In this document: positions 1-10,780 of the stretch, piece after piece
Numbering within the stretch: position 1 is the stretch's first letter
Layout: every line of letters begins with the position of its first letter
DNA from: Lolium rigidum
Lineage: Eukaryota > Streptophyta > Magnoliopsida > Poales > Poaceae
Assembly: GCF_022539505.1 (NCBI RefSeq)
Contig: NW_025899905.1
Location: 308,907-372,906, forward strand
Length of the DNA stretch: 64,000 bases
Direction: 5' to 3'
Notes under the pieces: model-generated
What the model saw: only the letters and a program-made list of their open reading frames with translations
What the model was told of the DNA's origin: nothing
The model's database searches: none
Program-made: the position numbers and the translations under genes

Positions 1-3000
1 GAATGCTTTCACTGATAAGGATGTTAGACTGCGACATTTTAGTAAAACTTTTGAAAAAGATGCACGCGTTTGGTATAAAATATTTCCCACAGACATAACT
101 GAGATTTTCGGATAATTTATTTGATGTATTCGAAACTCACTATTATCCTCAAAATAAAACTTATGGAGAAAGACACATGATCATTAATTTTAAGTACCAC
201 CCAGATGAGGACATGATAAAATGTTACCTTAGCTCACAAAAATGCTTAAATGTTGTCATCACCATGAACTACCACTCTCGTTAGTTTTACAAACTTTATA
301 TGGAGGACTTAGCAGTAGATACGGAGATCTCTTAGATTCAACTTGTTATGGATCCTTTATGTGACTTGGGGTACTACCGCAATGCCCATGATTGCGGACT
401 TGGGTTTTAGGGAAGAAGGGCCCATGGTGGATTTGTCGGCGTACAACAACACAACACACGGAACATGATTTACCCAGCTTCAGCCCCCCGAGGAAAAAAC
501 CTACGCGATGCTTGTCTACTTTGATTGAGGAGGATTAGGGTTTTGAATCTCGTCATGATGGCTCTGCTATGGTCTAGGTTACGTAGTGTGTATCTTGTCC
601 TCTCTGTCGATCCCTCCTAGTCCTTCTATAGGATTCCAGGTCTCAAGACTCCGGGCCAGTTACATGTTCAACCATCCCCGTATGGACTTGTACTTGTGTT
701 GCATGCCAGATCTAGGCTTCATTTGCTTATTGCGCCATCGGCTTCATGGGCCTCCGGTTGGATCGCACCCAGCAGGGTAATGGTGGGTACCCGATAAGGT
801 ATGCCCACATCATTATTTACCAATTGATGATGCTTGGCACATTTTCGATGAAATCTATCATACCAGTACATCTTGGTTGCTAGAAATAAATAGTATTGGA
901 ACACTATATTGATGTGAATGTATTGAAGCCTTCTTAGAAACTGGAAGGATAGATGACTTACTTGGAAATCTCCAAGTTGACTTCGATACTCTTTCAAAAA
1001 TGATATAAAAAATTATGAGTATCTACAAATACCAGCAAATGAGAAGGAAGAACTTGAGCAGCTTTCTACCTCAACAGTTGCTATTCAAGAAGAAGAAATA
1101 TAAGTTGCATCTCAAACTGAGGATAAAGGCAATTTGAATGAGAAGACTCATTACAACACAAGGCATGATGACCAATTAATATGGACATACTTGAAATCTC
1201 ATTGAGCCCGAATCACCATGTGATGATATGATCATATTAAATAACGGGATTTCAAAGATTATTGAACATAGAAGCCAAGGTATATGTGGGGTTAAACCTA
1301 TGATGGCATGTATTCTAGGAGGAATTCCTTAAAAAGGCTTATGTGATGAAAGTTCACATATTAACATAAGCTCATATTCCATTTTTAAGGAGATATCTCA
1401 CAACTTAGATTACCTCAAGATGGAACCCACAAATACATTAGTTTTACTCTCTAATAGGGTTATTAGAATGCCCATGGGCATAATTAAGAATTCTCATATA
1501 TTTCTTGGTCCGCACATGCTCTCTATTGATTTTGTTATGAATATACCTCATGATTCTTTTTATCCTATCATTTTTGGTAGACCTTTTATAATAAATTTAA
1601 ATATAAATTAATCATAAAAGAGAGTTGAAATCACTTAAGTTTCGGGAATATGAAATCCAGTTTAACTTCTCTAGATTTAAGAATCAACCTTATGAGAAGA
1701 CAACATATACTAAGGAGAACACCATACTCCCTTGTATGGCCACTAATCATTTGGGAACTTCCGAGGATTCTTTAGAGAGAGGCCTCACCAATGATGAATG
1801 TAATGATATAGATAAATTATATTTGATACTCACCTCAACATTACGCTTGAGGAGGTAATTTTAGACATCTTCCTTGGAGGAATTATAAACAGAAGAGGAT
1901 GATAAATGATACCTTCAATCCGGATTATGGATTGTAGTATGGTAAGTTTTTTCCCTAGAAGACCTAGGTTTAATCGAGCGTTGGGAAGCACTGCTAAAAT
2001 GGTGTAAAGTAAACGTCTATAAGAATTTCTTGTTACTTCGATTTTATGTTTACCGGACCTATCTTGTTTACTCCTAAAGGGGTTGTGTTCAATGGTGGAA
2101 ATACGCTAGGGTTAAGGTTTCTCTTGCAATGCATACATTTAGACAGAAAGCGTAAATGTGTAGTAAATAAAATAGATAAGAGATTTGTGAGCAGGACATC
2201 CGTAAATACACTTGCCCCTAAAGTCAGAGGTGACAAGAGCCTCTTGGTCCAACCACTATTCCGACAGCCGTGAGTAACAACAGTTATTAAGTAAATGAAT
2301 ACAGACCAAAGCATTAAGCTAGATGATTGTGCCATTGATCCTGAATGAATCACTAAACATGTACCGTTACTTTCCCCTTTATGTAACTGAGGTTTTGTGG
2401 TAGCACGCCGTTCTCCACTCATCCCGCCTCTTCCCTTGATCGATCCGATAGACATGGGTACCTGCAGATCATCAAATCGAGGCAAAGAGACAAGGATACA
2501 AGATTGCAAAACTCCTATTCAATCCTTACACATATTATAAGATTAGATGCACATAAATGCTGCAAGGATTCACCCTAACCCGCAGGCCGTGAGGACTAGT
2601 CACACATAATATCAAGATCAATATCAAAGATAGAAATCATTGTAGCAAATACTTGGACTGAAATCACAATATTCTTACAATGATCGCCAATTCTCAGGGA
2701 GATCTCGGTTACAATGGTGATGGCTATGGCTATGGAGGAGATTGTAGATGGAATGGATGAACTATGGTGGTGGATATCCTTGGGTGTGGTGTAGATGGAT
2801 CTGATGGATGCCGGCTCTGTTTGGCGACGAATGGCTCTCCTTTTGGCGTCGGGTCCTTCACGGAACTTATAGGGTTTGACCTCGGGAATCCTGCGGCAGG
2901 AAGTACAGGTGGGGTTTGCATGTACCGATGTCTGTTAAACCTTCTGGAACCGCCTCTTTAAGCCTAGTCAACTTTGTTGCACTTGTGACGTGATTTTCTT

Positions 3001-6000
3001 CAGTAATTGCAGGTCCATTTGTCATTATGACATGATTTCCTGCACACCATTCAAAGATAGGAGAGATTTCACATCTTTGCAATAGTTAGTCATTAATGAC
3101 AAACTGAGAGGTAAACTTAGTCAATTTATTGACTTAGCTAAGGGTTTAAATGCGAGAAAAATAGCGTATTTCACAAGAGTCAGTAAAACTACTTCATTGG
3201 AGCTCAAGCGTTTGCAAAATGAATTGACATATGCATTCCTTAAAGAGGCAAATAATTATCATGTTATTATTAGTTCTAATATTTGAGGCACAGAAGAAAA
3301 GTTATTAACCATCTTGAAGGAGAACCAGAAAGTACTTAGGTATGCAATTGATGATTTCAAAGGAGTTAGTCCCTCTATTTGTATGCATAGAATTCCTATC
3401 TTTGAAGATTTGGAGCGTATAGTTGATACTCAGAAACATGTTCACCCTCGAATGAAGGATGTGGTAAGAAAAAAGTTAGTTCGCTTACTTGATGCATGTA
3501 TCATCTATCATATTTCTGATAGTTAGTGGGTTAACCCTATTCATTGCATCCCGAAGCATGGAGGAGTAACTGTTATCCAAAACGATATTGATGAAGTGTT
3601 ACCTACTAGAACTATTACGGAATATTAAATTTGTGTTTATTTGAGAAAATTAAAAAATGAAACTATAAAATACCATCAACCTCCCTTCATGGAACAAATA
3701 TTAGATAGATTGTAATCACACTCTTGTTACTGTTTCTTAGATGCATATTCAGGTTCGAAAGATCAAGAGAAAACTAATTTAACTTGTGCTTATGGTATGT
3801 ATGCTGATAGAAGAATGCCGTTTGATTTATACAATGCAACGTCTACTTTTCAAAGATGCATGGTAATTTTTTTTTGAGATTATGCAGAAAAGATTGTGGA
3901 AGTCCTTTTTGACAAATTTGTTTTCTATGGAACTTCCTTTGATCACTATATATATAACCTCAAAAAAGTCTTGCAGCCATGTAAGGAGTCTAAGTTAATG
4001 CTCAACTGAGAGCTTTGCCACTTTATGATAAGATAGAAAATAATATTTGGTCAAAGAGTTTATGAAAAAGGTATAAGTTTGGACGAATGAAATGTTAAAA
4101 TAACGACCACAAGATTTAAAAGGTTTGAAAAAAATCAAGGACATGCAAGTTTTTTGGAATATTTAGTAAAGACTTTGCTAAGCTAGATAGTGCACCTCTA
4201 ATTAATCTTCTAGAGAAAGATGTACCTTTTATTTTCCTTTGGTAACAATTGTATATTAGCTTTCCAGCAAATAAAAGGGGCCTTCACCATTACTCCTATT
4301 AGCCAACCGCCAAGTTGGGAGAAACACTTGAAATAATTTGTGATGCTAGCGATTTTGGTACATGAGCTATTTTAGGACAAAGTGATGAAGAAAAGAAACT
4401 TATTGTTATTCACTATGGTAGTCGCCTATTACTAATGAACAAAGAAACTTTGGTATTACTCTAAAATAATCTCTAGCTATCATTTTTTTTAGATGATAAG
4501 TTTAGATCATATATAATAAACTCCCATGATAAGTTTAGATCATAGAGATTTAAGATACCTTCTTCCTTAGAAGGATGCAAAGCCTCGATTGATCGGGGGG
4601 GGGGTGTCTTATTACTACAAGAGTACGACTTACAAATTTTTTACACAAAAAGGACCGTCGCTGACCATTTTTCGGGCATGGATGGAGTAATGGATGATCC
4701 AGTACCAAACGATGAATCTTTTCCAGGAGAGCATGTTCTTTCCATTGGGAATAAGGAACCCTTGTATGCAGATTTTACTAATTTTCTTGTTAGTCAGTTT
4801 CACCTCTAAATTACGACTGCTATAAAAGAATGAAGTTCTTTAATGGTTTGAAATATAACTTTTGGGATGATCCTTATATGTACCGCCACAGTCTTGATGA
4901 AATCATTAGGTGTGTACCTGATCACGAGATGGATTCTAACCTACTGGCTTGTCATAGTATTCCATATGGAGGGCATCATGCTAGTGATCGAACAACAGAT
5001 AAAGTTTTGCAATCAGGATTTTATTAGCCAACTTTATTTGAAGAATATAATAAGTTGGTTAAAACATTGTGATGCATGTCAATGAATCTGTAACATTGGT
5101 AAGAGACAAAAAATGCATATGAACTACAATTTGGTTATAGAACCGTTTGATGATTGGGGAATGGATTGCATGGGGCCATTCATACCATCAAGTGTAAATA
5201 CTCATAAATTTGTAGTTGTTGATTATGTTATTAAATGGGTAGAAGCCCTAACAACTTCTCATGCAGATGAAGCTACGTCGATTAGGATGATCAATGACAT
5301 CATTTTCCCAAGTTTCGGGTTCCTAGATTCCTTATAACCGATGGCAAAAATCATTTTTGAAAGGAGCTTTTAGGAAATTTCTACACAAGTACGGAGTCAG
5401 GCACCAAGCCTCGTTACCATATCATCCACAAGCATGTGGACAAGTGGAGTTTCTAACAGGGAGATACAAGAATTTTGGAGAAGTCAATTGCCGAACCAAG
5501 CAAGGATTGGTCAACTAAGTTAAGCTATGTTGTATGGGCATACCGAACCGCCATCAAAAATCCAATAGGGATGGCACCATACAATATGGTATATGGTAAA
5601 TCTTGTCATTTGCCCATAGAACTAGAACGCAAGGCTTACTAGTCTATAAAGTATTTGAACTATGACTATAAAACTCCAGCGGGAAAACACTTACTGGATA
5701 TTCGTGCTTTAGGATAACTTAGAAATAAAGATTATGAAAGCGCTAGACTTTTAAAATAGAAAGTTAATATGTGGCATGATAGAAGGATTAGAAATGGGAA
5801 TTCAAAGAAGGGAATAAAGTTTTGTTGTACAACTCCCTTTTAATGTTGTTTTTAGGGAACCTTTAGTGAAAATTGGAAGGATCATTCGAAGTTCAAAGAA
5901 GCTTATAACTCAGGAGTTGTAAAGGTATTCCTTGGATTCTCAATGTACAATGTTTAAAACACTACCTGGCTGAAGAAAAAAACTCCATTGAGGTAATCCT

Positions 6001-6060
6001 CATCACCTCACCCGAGGAAGAAATAAGGCAAAGATATGGTGTTCACTAGACCATCTAAAA
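1..6060 (+). pseudogene. Decayed Athila-like Gypsy retrotransposon, gag-pol remnant
   Basis: The domain order of a Gypsy polyprotein can be followed through many stops and frameshifts. Positions 1-240 hold a gag piece with the ARVWYKIFP motif. The stretch around 1420-1611 resembles the protease region. Reverse transcriptase starts near 3314 with the CMHRI motif and continues with FLDAYSG (about 3735) and FQRCM (about 3850). The integrase zinc-binding region (LACHSIPYGGHH) is near 4945-4990, and the integrase core with WGMDCMGPF is near 5150. A TDG and a downstream Glu near 5340-5480 complete the DDE pattern. The order and the CMHRI start fit the Athila lineage from family knowledge. The copy is old and cannot make protein. 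No LTR of its own was identified. A block at about 350-810 does not read as gag-pol and looks like an inserted LTR fragment of an unidentified family. Confidence 0.85.
1907..3182 (+). mobile_element. Solo LTR of a Gypsy family beginning TGATACC, plus orientation
   Basis: This block interrupts the Gypsy pol between the protease and reverse transcriptase regions; the coding text resumes at 3183. It begins TGATACCTTCAATCC and ends in GAGTCA. It is flanked by ATAAA (1902-1906) and GTAAA (3183-3187), a five-base target duplication with one mismatch. It is the reverse complement of the block at 7199-8594, which is a second member of the same family. No internal retroelement sequence is attached, so it looks like a solo LTR left by recombination. 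Confidence 0.8.
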
Positions 6061-6164
6061 TACTTTTATCCATTTGCAACTCCACCTAAATCTTTCAGTT
6101 CAGCTTCATTTTCTTCCTCCTTGTTTCATTCAGATAAAATTGGTAGGTTTGTCGACTGGTGGTA

Positions 6165-6480
6165 CGGGCGGAACGTACGGGTACCCACTCGTAGCATGGG
6201 TCGTTAAACCTACTGCCTCTTCATCTGATTTCTCAAATTATTTTTACGAGTTTTGGTACAGGTGCATGGTACGGTGACCATGACCATACCAAAACTTGCT
6301 AAACCTAATGCCACTTCGTCTATTTCTTGAGTCATTTTTATGATTTTTGGTACGGGTGCATGGTACGGTGGCCTTGACCGTACCACAACCCATCAAACCT
6401 AGTGCTTCTCTGGTTGTTTTATTATGGAACGACCGCATGGTACGGTGACCATGTCCATACCACATCTCGTTAAACCTACC
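6165..6480. repeat. Imperfect tandem repeat, unit about 95 bp, three copies
   Basis: A unit that includes the words TAAACCTA, GGTACGG and TGCATGGTACGGTG recurs with starts near 6205, 6300 and 6394 and a partial copy near 6471. The spacings are 95, 94 and 77 bases. It lies just past the end of the Gypsy integrase remnant and before the proline-rich ORF. It carries no ORF of note. GGTACGG-type words recur in the solo LTR around 7560-7610, which hints at a shared source. Confidence 0.7.
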
Positions 6481-6484
6481 GAAA

Positions 6485-6676
6485 GGGTGGAGTTCATGTC
6501 CATTCCAGGGCCGAGCGTCGCCATGACGAGAGGGAGCGTGAGATTTGGGGTCGCGTCAAGCCCCTGAAGGTACTAGACCCTCCGTTCATACCGGCAGCCT
6601 GTGGGGCGCATGACTACGATTAGCCCCGGCAATTATAGGGCACGTGACCACAATTAGATAGTGTCATTGCCGTTTT
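6485..6676 (+). other. Possible coding stretch upstream of the proline-rich ORF
   Basis: One plus-strand frame from about 6516 to 6619 reads as an ordinary charged protein segment (it contains EREIWGRVKPLKV) before meeting stops. It may be an upstream exon or decayed N-terminus of the ORF at 6677, but no splice junction can be shown. Otherwise this stretch contains nothing recognisable. Confidence 0.25.
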
Positions 6677-7198
6677 GTGTTAACCCTATGTAAAAAAGTA
6701 AAGTTTAAAATATCGAGCGCGTGGGTGCCCATCCCGCCGGTCCCACATTCCGTCCTAGAGCGGCTCCAAGAGATCCAGCGAATGCGGGCCATTCTCCCGT
6801 CGGATCTCCATGACCCTGACCGCGCCATCAAATCCCCCTTGTGGGACAACTACCACCACCGGGGTGCTGTACTGGACAACATGCGGAAGGAGGGGTTCCT
6901 CGGCGATCGGGACTACTGCTTCGGTCCGCCGCCACAGAATTCTCTGCCGTTTCCGCGTACACAGCCATCACTGCCTCCTCCACCCCCACCAACAACCCGT
7001 GAAGGGAGGTGCGGGATTATTCCGACGACATCATGAGCGTCTTCCACGCCATCTGGATGGCACTGGAGGAGGGCAGAGAAATCGAGCTACCGAAAGATCT
7101 AACCGACAATGAGGCGACGAGGCTAGTCATCCTCATATCAGAGCTGATGCAGACGTCGCCGCTGCCGCAGTACGACGTTGACCACAAGCCACCATGCC

Positions 7199-8594
7199 TG
7201 ATGACAGTGAAATACTCCACTTTTTCTCGCGTTTAAACCCTTAGCTAAGTTAAGAAATTGGCTAAGTTCACCTCTCAACTTGCCACTAATGACTAACTAA
7301 TGCAAAGATGTGCAATCTCTTCTATTTTTGGATGAAGTGCAGGAAATCACGTCATAATGAAAAATGGACCTGCAATTACCGTAGAAAATCCACTAATGAC
7401 TAATTAATGCAAATATGTGCAATCTCTTCTATTTTTGGATGAAGTGCAGGAAATCACGTCATAATGACAAACCTGCAATTACTGAAGAAAATCGCGTCAA
7501 GAGCATGGCAAAGTTGACTATGCTCAAAGAGGTGGTTCCACGGGCTTTAACAGGGATCGGTACGGGAAAGCCCTGCCCGTACCATGCGCCCGTACCATGT
7601 GCCGTTGCATTCCCAAGGTCAAACCCTATAACTTTTGTGAAGGGACCGACGCTAAAAGGAAAGCCATTCGTCGTCAAACAGAGCCACTATCCACCAGATT
7701 TATCTGCACCGCACCGAAGGAGATCCACCACCATAGTTCATCCATCCCATCTCCCATCTGCTCCATAGCCATATCCATCACCATTGTAATAGAGATGTCC
7801 TTGAGAATTGGCGACCATTGTAAAAATATTGTGATTTCAATCCAAGTATTTTGCGCAATTATTTCTATCTTTATATTTGATCTTCATATTATGTGTGAGT
7901 AGTCCTCACGGGCTGCGGATTGGGTTAATCCTTGCAGCGTTTATGTGCATCTAATCTTATTATATGTGCAAGGATTAAATATGAGTTTTGCAATCTTGTA
8001 TCCTTGTCTCTTTGCCTCGTCACGGTGATCTGCAGGTACCCATATCATTCGATTTGATCAAGGGAAGAGGTGGGATGAGTGGAGAACGGCGTGGTACCGT
8101 GAAACATTAGTGATAGAAAGGGCAAAGTAACGGTATATGTTTAGTGATTCATTCGGGATTATGGCACAATCTTCTAGTTTATGGCTTTGGTCTCAATTTA
8201 TTTACTTAATAACTATTATTGCTTGCGGCTGTAAGGACATTGGTTGGACCAGTAGGCTCTTATCACCTATGGCTTAGGGTCAAGAGTATTTACGGATGTG
8301 CTACTCACAAATCTCGTATCTCTATTTTATTTGTTACACATATGTGTTTCAGTTATATATATGTATGCATAGCTGCAGGTGAAACCTTAACCCTGGCGTA
8401 TTTCCATCATTGAACACAAGCCCTTAAAAGTAAACTAGATAGGTGCGGTAAACTGATAATAAAATACACTAGCAAGTCTTGTAGATGTTTTCTTTACACT
8501 ATTTTAGCAGTGCTTCCCAAGGTCCGATTATACCCGAGTCTTCGAAGGAAAAAGCTTATCATACTACAATCTGTAATCCGGATTGAAGGTATCA
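7199..8594 (-). mobile_element. Solo LTR of the TGATACC family, minus orientation
   Basis: Read on the minus strand it begins TGATACCTTCAATCC and ends GTCATCA. It is flanked by a perfect five-base duplication, ATGCC at 7194-7198 and 8595-8599. It is homologous to the LTR at 1907-3182 in opposite orientation, which produces an apparent large inverted repeat. It is about 120 bases longer than its partner. Most of that difference is a 107-bp internal tandem duplication with units starting near 7283 and 7390. It sits inside the proline-rich ORF. Confidence 0.88.
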
Positions 8595-8661
8595 ATGCCT
8601 GTCAGAGGAAGCCGCCTTCAGTCTAGCGTTGCAGGCCTCGGTGCCCCCTCCCCCGCCACCT

Positions 8662-10164
8662 TGATACGTCTCCGACGTATCGATAATTTCTTGTGTTCCA
8701 TGCCACATTATTGATGATTTCTACATGTTATATGCACACTTTATGTCATATTCGTGCATTTTCTGGAACTAACCTATTGACAAGATGCCGAAGTGCCAGC
8801 TTCTCGTTTTCTGCTGTTTTTGGTTTCAGAAATCCTAGTAACGAAATATTCTCGGAATTGGACGAAATCAACGCCCAGGTTCCTATTTTGCCCGGAAGCA
8901 TCCAGAACACACGAGAACCGCCAGAGAGGGGCCACAGGGGCCCCAGACGACAGGGTGGCGCGGCCTGGGGGTGGCCCGCGCCCCCCTATGGTGTCGCCTC
9001 CTCGTCGCCCCTCCGACTCCGCCTCTTCGCCTATAAAAAGGTCCCAGACCTAAAACCTCGATACGGAAAAGCGACGGTACGAGAAACCTTCCAGAGCCGC
9101 CGCCATCGCGAAGCCAAGATCTGGGGGACAGGAGTCTCTGTTCCGGCAAGCCGCCGGGACGGGGAAGTGCCCCCGGAAGGCTTCTCCATCAACACCACCG
9201 CCATCTTCATCAACGCTGCTGTCTCCCATGAGGAGGGAGTAGTTCTCCATCGAGGCTCGGGGCTGTACCGGTAGCTATGTGGTTAATCTCTCTCCTATGT
9301 ACTTCAATACAATGATCTCATGAGCTACTTTACATGATTGAGATCCATATGATGAGCTTTGTATCGCTACTAGTTGTGTGCTACTCATGTGATGTTATTA
9401 AAGTAGTCTATTCCTCCTGCATGGTGTAAAGGTGACTAGTGTGTACACCGTGTGGTTCTTGTCGTAGGCTATGATCATGATCTCTTGTAGATTGTGGAGT
9501 TAATTATCATTATGATAGTATTGATGTGATCTATTCGTCCTTCATAGTGTAATGTGGACAGTGTGTGCACTATGTTAGTTCTTGGTTTATTTTGCAATGA
9601 TCTATTATGCTCTAAGGTTATTTAAATATGAACATTGAATTGTGGAGCTTGTTAACTCCGGCATTGAGGGTTCGTGTAATCCTACGCAATGTGTTCATCA
9701 TCCAACAAAAGAGTGTATGTAGCACATATGAGAAAGAGTTATTTATTATGCGATCAATGTTGAGAGTGTCCACTAGTGAAAGTATGATCCCTAGGCCTTG
9801 TTCCTAAATATTGCTATCGCTGCTTGTTTACTGTTTTACTGCGTTACTACTGCTGCGTTACTACTGCTTGTTTACTATCCTGGGCAAAGCACTTTTCTAG
9901 TGCCGTTGCCACTGCTCATACTTATTTATACCACCTGTATTTCACTATCTCTTCACCGAACTAGTGCACCTATTAGGTGTGTTGGGGACACAAGAGACTT
10001 CTTGCTTTGTGGTTGCAGGGTTGCATGAGAGGGATATCCCTCTTCCTCCCTAAGTTCGATAAACCTTGGGTGATCCACTTAAGGGAAACTTGCTGCTGTT
10101 CTACAAACCTTTGCTCTTGGAGGCCCAACACTGTCTACAAGAATAGAAGCACCCGTAGACATCA
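8662..10164 (+). repeat. 5' LTR of element A
   Basis: Starts TGATACGTCTCCGACG and ends GTAGACATCA. A TATA box (CTATAAAAAG) is at 9031-9040, preceded by a GC-rich stretch and followed by the likely R-U5 region. The 193-codon and shorter ORFs that can be drawn through this stretch are not conserved between the LTR copies and are not genes. Confidence 0.93.
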
Positions 10165-10324
10165 AGCTGTTTTCTGGCGCCGTTGCCGGGGAGGAAAGGT
10201 AAAAGGTACTCACACTCCGGATCTCGGCTACTAAGCTATTTTCGCCGTTGTAATTACTCGAAGCTATTTCCTTTAGATCCTGCAATTGCATCTTTTTGTT
10301 TCTTGTTTACACTAGTTAGGCATA

Positions 10325-10780
10325 ATGGACAACAATGAGCTTCTTACTCTATTTCCTGATTTAAGACATGGATGGTTTGATCTGAAAATTAAAAAACCCA
10401 TGAAACATATTAGCATGAATACTTTGAATACCATTGTTGCTAATGATATGGAAAATTCTAAGCTTGGGGAAGCTGGCTTTGATAAGCATGATATTTTTAG
10501 TCCCCCAAGCATTGAGGAGAAAATTTACTTTGATGATACTTTGCCTCCTATTTATGATGATTATAATGATAGTAGTCTTTTAGTACCGCCTGTTATGGAG
10601 GATAAATTTGATTATGATTACAATATGCCTCCTATATTTGATGATGAGAATAATAATGATAGCTACTTTGTTGAATTTGCTCCCACTACAACTAATAATT
10701 TTATGCATGAAACAGATTTCTTTGCTGTCACGAATATGTTGGAAGTTGTTTACTACTGTAGAAACCTCTCCTTATCTTAG
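10325..10780 (+). CDS. Short acidic ORF in element A, function unknown
   Basis: This 151-codon ORF starts about 130 bases after the primer site, where gag would begin. It is acidic and rich in Asp, Asn, Tyr and Pro in its middle (DDTLPPIYDDYND, then a similar PPIFDDENNND), which looks like a short internal repeat. It has no CCHC knuckle, protease or reverse transcriptase motif. Its last 25 or so codons overlap DNA duplicated from the shared 3' internal region: the words for ETDFFAVTN recur non-coding at about 10850. The original stop has therefore probably been lost and replaced. I see no convincing similarity to the ORFs of elements B and C. It may be a remnant of gag or an envelope-like ORF. 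Whether it is translated is unknown. Confidence 0.45.
   Translation: MDNNELLTLFPDLRHGWFDLKIKKPMKHISMNTLNTIVANDMENSKLGEAGFDKHDIFSPPSIEEKIYFDDTLPPIYDDYNDSSLLVPPVMEDKFDYDYNMPPIFDDENNNDSYFVEFAPTTTNNFMHETDFFAVTNMLEVVYYCRNLSLS

Noticed and set aside
1907..8594. A single large foldback transposon with 1.3-kb terminal inverted repeats
   Set aside because: Each arm begins TGATACC, ends in CA and has its own five-base duplication. The left arm interrupts Gypsy pol and the right arm interrupts an unrelated ORF, so they are two solo LTRs.
8693..9274. 193-codon ORF
   Set aside because: It lies wholly within the 5' LTR of element A and is not conserved in the 3' LTR, where indels break it. Similar short ORFs in the other LTRs are rejected for the same reason.
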